A stretch of 27,302 nt of DNA from a virus. The notes beneath the pieces were generated by a model. The model did no database searches, was not told where the DNA came from, and saw only the letters and a program-made list of their open reading frames with translations. Position numbers and translations under genes: made by a program. Shown in pieces: positions 24,271 to 27,302 of this stretch. How positions within the stretch are numbered: the first letter of the stretch is position 1; each line of letters begins with the position of its first letter. Location of the stretch: the IMG/VR virus record IMGVR_UViG_3300006752_000172, positions 1 to 27,302 of that record. The stretch is one strand, 5' to 3'.

Positions 24271-25213
24271 TAACCAATACCTGGGTAATATATTTTTGGA
24301 GAAATGTATGTAGAGTTAGAAGAACCATCTTCATCTTCTGCTCTTAATAATTCATCTTCATATAACATTTTTAATTCTTGAACTCTTTGTGGTGCATATT
24401 TTACAGCTAAGTAATATGCTAACCCTGCAATCATGCATGGAACAAATCTATACGGCACGTCAGTTGCATTAGTGTAAGCTCCCACATCATCAATTCTTTT
24501 TGTATAATAAAAATTTATAAAATCACCAGCTTGTGAAGTACCTGGTGTTAGGTATAGAGTAACTGTAACCTTATCTATAAATCTTTGAACCCAATATTGT
24601 GTGGGTAAACCTTTTGAAGTTTTATTAGAAAATCCTTGATACTGTGATCTACTAATTTTTGTCATTGGTGTATCTACATTTGTAGATGCAACTCTATAAT
24701 TTAACTCCTGTATATCTGTCATACCATTTGGAAATTGTAAAACTGCATCACCGCTACTGTGAGTGGCGGCAGTGCTTCCGTTAATTCCTCTAGTACATCC
24801 AGTAATATTTAAAGAAGAAATTCCGGTATAAGAGATTTGTTCGGTTCCAATCGTAAGAGTGCCACCTACTGTAGCATTCCTGTAACAGAGGCAACCGGTA
24901 TAGTTGTATCTGTAGCATTTATTCCAGCAGATAAAGTTGTGCTAATACCATCTGAAGCTCCGTCAGATGGTGATCTAAAAAAAGTATAGACTGCTTGTCC
25001 ATCAACTAGTGTAATATTTTGATTTTTAACTTCCCAAAAATGTAGACCTCTGTTGCCCCATTCAGAAAATAAAATATTTAAAGATCTTTTTGCAGTTTTT
25101 AATTGATAACCAGAAACACCTTGCATACCGATACGTTCGTATGCATCTTCAATAATTTCATCGATTCCGAGGTTCTTATCAAAAACATAAGAACCAGAGG
25201 TAGTGTTAGACAT
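24270..25213 (-). CDS. Connector/adaptor-like structural gene interrupted by a -1 frameshift
   Basis: The first frame (25213-24866, 115 aa) starts MSNTTSGSYVFDKNLGIDEI and stops at TAG 24868-24866. Near 24876-24880 the -1 frame takes over without a stop. It gives NATVGGTLTIGTEQISYTG, then LNITGCTRGINGST, and runs into the frame ending at 24270 (ELNYRVASTNVDTPMTKISR to YISPKIYYPGIG). Restored, the protein is about 314 residues and carries the same beta module found in two other genes. One A missing in GGAATG would explain the break. The internal Met at 24722 is unlikely to be a real start. It could be an assembly error, a mutation, or less likely a programmed shift, since no canonical slippery heptamer is evident. 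An adaptor-type role is inferred. Confidence 0.75.
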
Positions 25214-25214
25214 A

Positions 25215-25544
25215 CTACGCTCCTGTGATAGTTAACGTAACGCTTCCGTCAGATCCTGCTGTTTGTGTTAAAGTTGCACAAATTCCATCTTTAAAAAGAA
25301 TTCCAGAACCAGGAACATAAACTGCTAAACCTTCAGTATCATATTTAAAAGTTGCCATTAAGTTACCCGCGCCTGCACCACCTGTAGTAGCTGAGTCATG
25401 TAAAGTTAGAACTGAACCTGCTTCACCTCTGCCTTGAATAGAAGTAACTCTAGCTCTACCTGCTCTTAACAATGATATAGCACCAGCATCTTTTTGTAAC
25501 GTTGTTTGATCACTTGAAAATGATCCGCCTCCGCCTATTGACAT
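25215..25544 (-). CDS. Small virion structural protein (109 aa)
   Basis: It starts MSIGGGGSFSSDQTTLQKDA, followed by SLLRAGRARVTSIQGRGE, a beta-rich middle and a TQTAGSDGSVTLTITGA ending. This layout is common among small capsid- or neck-associated proteins in marine podoviruses. A strong AAGGAG ribosome-binding site precedes the start. The gene follows a hairpin located after the 134-aa gene. The stop lies 1 nt before the next start. A decoration or head-completion role is possible. Confidence 0.65.
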   Translation of the reverse strand: MSIGGGGSFSSDQTTLQKDAGAISLLRAGRARVTSIQGRGEAGSVLTLHDSATTGGAGAGNLMATFKYDTEGLAVYVPGSGILFKDGICATLTQTAGSDGSVTLTITGA

Positions 25545-25565
25545 AATTTTTCTCCTTATATTTTA

Positions 25566-25585
25566 TGTGGGGCCAAAGCCCCACA
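25566..25585 (-). terminator. Hairpin after the 134-aa gene
   Basis: TGTGGGGC-TTTG-GCCCCACA is a perfect 8-bp stem with a 4-nt loop, located 11 nt after the stop at 25597. No strong U-run follows, so it may be a weak terminator, an RNA-stabilising 3' hairpin or a processing site rather than a classical terminator. Confidence 0.5.
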
Positions 25586-25596
25586 CTAATTATTTA

Positions 25597-26001
25597 TTAC
25601 GCTATTGTTGCGCCTTGAACTGAAGTTGCAACCCAACCAATAGTACTATTCCAAACTAGAGTAACTGATTCAGCTACTGCGTCGAACGTAATTGTCGTTC
25701 CGTTTGCAAAAGTAGTTGGAGTTAAAGTTCCGTCTCCACCATCAACAATCATAGTAACTATTTTAACTTGTCCTGAAGTTGTTCCATCAGCTAAAGTCAA
25801 TGCATCAGCTCCAGTAGTAGTTACTTCAGTTATTAGGTTAGTTAAATCAACTGCACCTGCTCCTGATAAAGATTGAACACCACCTCTAATAGCTTTTCCA
25901 TAAGCTGCATTAGATGTGACTGCACCTGTAGTTGCGTTTTTAGTTATATCTTCAAAACCATTTTCCGATCGGACTGGTCCTGTAAATGTAGTATTTGCCA
26001 T
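25597..26001 (-). CDS. Capsid-associated / decoration-type protein (134 aa)
   Basis: The start MANTTFTGPVRSENGFEDIT is common in marine phages directly downstream of the capsid gene. The rest alternates Thr/Ala strands (ALTLADGTTSGQVKIVTM, VTLVWNSTIGWVATSVQG), a beta-rich virion protein pattern. It has the best ribosome-binding site in the window (AGGAGG at 26010-26015, 8 nt before ATG) and its own upstream promoter candidate, suggesting high expression. A capsid decoration or head fibre role is inferred from position. Confidence 0.7.
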   Translation of the reverse strand: MANTTFTGPVRSENGFEDITKNATTGAVTSNAAYGKAIRGGVQSLSGAGAVDLTNLITEVTTTGADALTLADGTTSGQVKIVTMIVDGGDGTLTPTTFANGTTITFDAVAESVTLVWNSTIGWVATSVQGATIA

Positions 26002-26046
26002 GTTAATATCCTCCTAGATATCAGAATACTGTCCCTAGGGTTGTCG

Positions 26047-26086
26047 ACTATACGCGTCAGCATTCATCATTTATTAAATGTATAGT
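26047..26086 (-). promoter_or_regulatory. Leader hairpin at predicted transcript 5' end
   Basis: ACTATAC (26086-26080) can pair with GTATAGT (26053-26047). The first base falls about 7 nt past the -10 box, so the stem would start at or next to +1. Terminal 5' hairpins are known to protect phage mRNA. Confidence 0.4.
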
Positions 26087-26092
26087 GTAAAT

Positions 26093-26121
26093 ATTATATG
26101 TTATTTTTTAGTAGAGTGCAA
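26093..26121 (-). promoter_or_regulatory. Sigma70-like promoter for the 134-aa gene
   Basis: A perfect TATAAT (26098-26093) lies 17 bp downstream of TTGCAC (26121-26116, 3 of 6 matches to TTGACA). It sits in the largest non-coding gap of the window (26002-26168), upstream of a gene with a strong ribosome-binding site. The predicted start is near 26086. Host polymerase use is inferred. Confidence 0.55.
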
Positions 26122-26168
26122 GAGAGCCTGTAGTGTGGAGTGGATTTTTCCAACGATGTAGCTTTTTA

Positions 26169-26378
26169 TTAAGTAGCTACTGAAACTTCTGGAGTAGAAC
26201 CTTCTATAGTGTTCTGTCTGTGGGCGATAGCTGCTTCTTCTAGCTTAATCTTTGTAATGACTTCTTTAACTTTGTCATCGATTCTTACCATTTCAAGAGT
26301 GTATCTGTTATTGTCCAGATGCTCCTGTTCCCACTTCAACTCCAAGGACCTTTTTTGTTTGTATAGGTCTTGTATCAT
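26169..26378 (-). CDS. Small helical protein (69 aa), coiled-coil-like
   Basis: It starts MIQDLYKQKRSLELKWEQEH. The charged heptad-like pattern through residue about 55 (EMVRIDDKVKEVITKIKLEE) suggests a coiled coil. The C-terminal tail is short and polar. A GAGG ribosome-binding site lies 6 nt before the ATG, inside the preceding gene. The two genes overlap by 71 bp in different frames, which is unusual in this window. Function is unknown. Confidence 0.6.
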   Translation of the reverse strand: MIQDLYKQKRSLELKWEQEHLDNNRYTLEMVRIDDKVKEVITKIKLEEAAIAHRQNTIEGSTPEVSVAT

Positions 26379-26568
26379 CTATAACCTCTTCAAAAGTTAT
26401 TCTGTTTATCTTGTCATCATAACTGACTCCAAGATCTTCCCACTTTATACTCTTTTCTCCAAGTTTGTCAAGTATAGCCTCTTCTACGCCTTTAGCACTA
26501 TCTTCAGCTAATATGGTAAATTTAGCGTGATGATTATAGGCCCAGATGTTGATGAGAAGTTTTTTCAT
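26308..26568 (-). CDS. Small unknown protein (86 aa) downstream of the capsid gene
   Basis: It starts MKKLLINIWAYNHHAKFTIL and continues with AEDSAKGVEEAILDKLGEKS and KWEDLGVSYDD. The pattern suggests a small alpha/beta fold. The ribosome-binding site is weak (AGAAAG region). Its 3' end overlaps the start of the 69-aa gene by 71 bp. It follows a hairpin after the capsid stop. I do not recognise a family. Confidence 0.6.
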   Translation of the reverse strand: MKKLLINIWAYNHHAKFTILAEDSAKGVEEAILDKLGEKSIKWEDLGVSYDDKINRITFEEVIDDTRPIQTKKVLGVEVGTGASGQ

Positions 26569-26591
26569 GGTTTTGTCTTTCTATTTGTTAA

Positions 26592-26618
26592 TTGTGGCAG
26601 GACTGTGTCCCGCCACAA
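26592..26618 (-). terminator. Hairpin after the major capsid gene
   Basis: TTGTGGCGGGAC-ACA-GTCCTGCCACAA forms a 12-bp stem with one G-U pair and a 3-nt loop, located 11 nt after the capsid stop at 26630. There is no clear U-run after it, so partial termination or 3' stabilisation of the capsid mRNA are both possible. Confidence 0.55.
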
Positions 26619-26629
26619 AAATTTAATGA

Positions 26630-27302
26630 TTATGCTCCTGGTGAAGCAAAAATACCTCTAGGGTCAGATACACCAAATACGTATCTTTCTCTAGCTTTGT
26701 ATCTTACATTACCAGTATCGAAGTCACCTTCCATCTTAGTAGATAGAGGAGTTCTTTCGAAATGTTTCATACCATTAGGCACGTCTGTTAAGATATAGAA
26801 CGCATCTGTGTCTGTTAAAAAATTATTAACAGAGTATCCTTGAGGAATCATCCCCATAGATCTAAGTGCGTTGATATCATTATCAGCAGTTCCAACTCTA
26901 CCAGCAGAAGCCATAAGTCTTTCAGCTGTGAATTGTAGCGCAGATGGAATGATCATCTTTGTAGCTTTAGCAGCAATTTTTAAACCTCTTTCATCAGTAA
27001 GTGCAGCAATGTCAATCATTGATTGCTCTAATGAAGTTTCGTTTAAGTCAGCCGCAGTTGTCAACGTGTTCTGGAAAGTTCCAGCAAGCGTTGGGTGAGC
27101 TGTATTGAACAAAGTAACACCATCACCAGAAGTGAAAGAGCCACCAGGTAGACCATTGTTTAATGGTGCTACTGCTTTAACTTGTTTAGTTTGAGCCATA
27201 GATCTTGCTAAAGCTTTTGTATATCTAGAAGCAAGTCTGTCATACAAGTTGTCTTCAATAGCTTCCTCAGTGATAGCAAACGCTAACGCAATTGTTTCGT
27301 TA
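26630..27302 (-). CDS. Major capsid protein, partial (5' end outside window)
   Basis: The frame is open to the window edge. The visible 18 codons upstream of the TTG at 27247 read NETIALAFAITEEAIEDN, continuing into LYDRLASRYTKALARSMAQT. That TTG is therefore internal and not a start. ITEEAIEDNLYD, LFNTAHPTLAGTF, LTDERGLKIAAKATKMIIP and PNGMKHFERTPLSTKMEGDF are typical of HK97-fold capsid proteins of marine podoviruses; the family call comes from recognition of these segments and the end YKARERYVFGVSDPRGIFA. It assembles the icosahedral head. A hairpin follows the stop. Confidence 0.9.
   Translation of the reverse strand, partial: NETIALAFAITEEAIEDNLYDRLASRYTKALARSMAQTKQVKAVAPLNNGLPGGSFTSGDGVTLFNTAHPTLAGTFQNTLTTAADLNETSLEQSMIDIAALTDERGLKIAAKATKMIIPSALQFTAERLMASAGRVGTADNDINALRSMGMIPQGYSVNNFLTDTDAFYILTDVPNGMKHFERTPLSTKMEGDFDTGNVRYKARERYVFGVSDPRGIFASPGA

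Noticed and set aside
24270-24722. Separate 150-aa gene starting at an internal Met
   Set aside because: The coding frame continues upstream without a stop through a recognisable domain to 24877, so this is the second part of a frameshifted gene.
24866-24885. Programmed ribosomal frameshift signal
   Set aside because: No canonical X-XXY-YYZ heptamer or clear downstream stem is evident, so an indel or sequencing error is the simpler explanation. It is kept as a finding about the break only.
26161-26183. gtagct...agctac inverted repeat after the 69-aa gene
   Set aside because: The stem is only 6 bp with a loop of about 11 nt and has no U-run, too weak to call as a terminator.
55-27098. Plus-strand open frames of 60-174 codons scattered across the window
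   Set aside because: They lie opposite minus-strand genes with clear protein-family features, lack ribosome-binding sites and have low-complexity or Leu/Ser/Pro-rich translations typical of shadow frames.
27245-27247. TTG at 27247 as start of the capsid gene
   Set aside because: The frame remains open upstream to the window edge, with capsid-like residues (ETIALAFAITEEAIEDN), so the true start lies outside.

Overview
The window is a 27.3 kb piece of a tailed-phage genome, almost certainly from a marine environment. Every supported gene reads on the minus strand, so transcription runs from high to low coordinates. The DNA is AT-rich and tightly packed, with many start codons overlapping the previous stop. 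The structural proteins resemble those I know from pelagiphages and marine cyanophages. The gene order looks podovirus-like: capsid, decoration proteins, SU10-type adaptor, fibres, tail nozzle, ejection proteins, lysis. I see no sheath, tube or tape-measure gene. A SAR11-type host is a reasonable guess but is not shown by the sequence.

Layout in transcription order. (1) 27302-26630 is the 3' part of the major capsid gene, followed by a hairpin and two small overlapping genes. (2) A sigma70-like promoter near 26093-26121, with a hairpin at the predicted transcript 5' end, drives two small virion proteins (26001-25597 and 25544-25215). (3) 25213-22225 holds connector and adaptor genes; one of them (25213-24270) is interrupted by a -1 frameshift. 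(4) 22211-18129 holds tail-fibre genes. They include a protein with a cupredoxin-like domain and a repeat-rich C-terminus, a fibre ending in an S74 self-cleaving chaperone, a Gly-rich Cys-bearing fibre, and a small conserved protein. (5) 18109-12046 is the standout: eleven consecutive small genes, ten of them with recognisable 2-oxoglutarate/Fe(II) dioxygenase-type double-stranded beta-helix motifs and one degenerate, cupin-like member. (6) 12049-8074 holds a small unknown gene, the large tail-nozzle-like protein and small structural proteins. (7) 8074-512 holds internal/ejection-type proteins, the largest 1303 aa. (8) 510-1 is a lysis pair: a small XhlA-like membrane protein and a peptidase M15-type endolysin cut by the window edge.

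The most unusual system is the tandem array of ten diverse 2OG-Fe(II) oxygenases embedded in the tail module between the fibre genes and the tail nozzle. They fall into metal-ligand subclasses: five HxD, four HxH and one HxE. The array directly follows a Gly/Pro/Cys-rich tail protein, which makes tail-protein or host-surface hydroxylation a testable idea. Other notable items are a possible type-1 copper site in a tail protein, a palindrome that pairs the ribosome-binding site with the bases before the start codon, a beta-rich module shared by three structural genes, and paired 3' hairpins placed exactly 11 nt after two stop codons.
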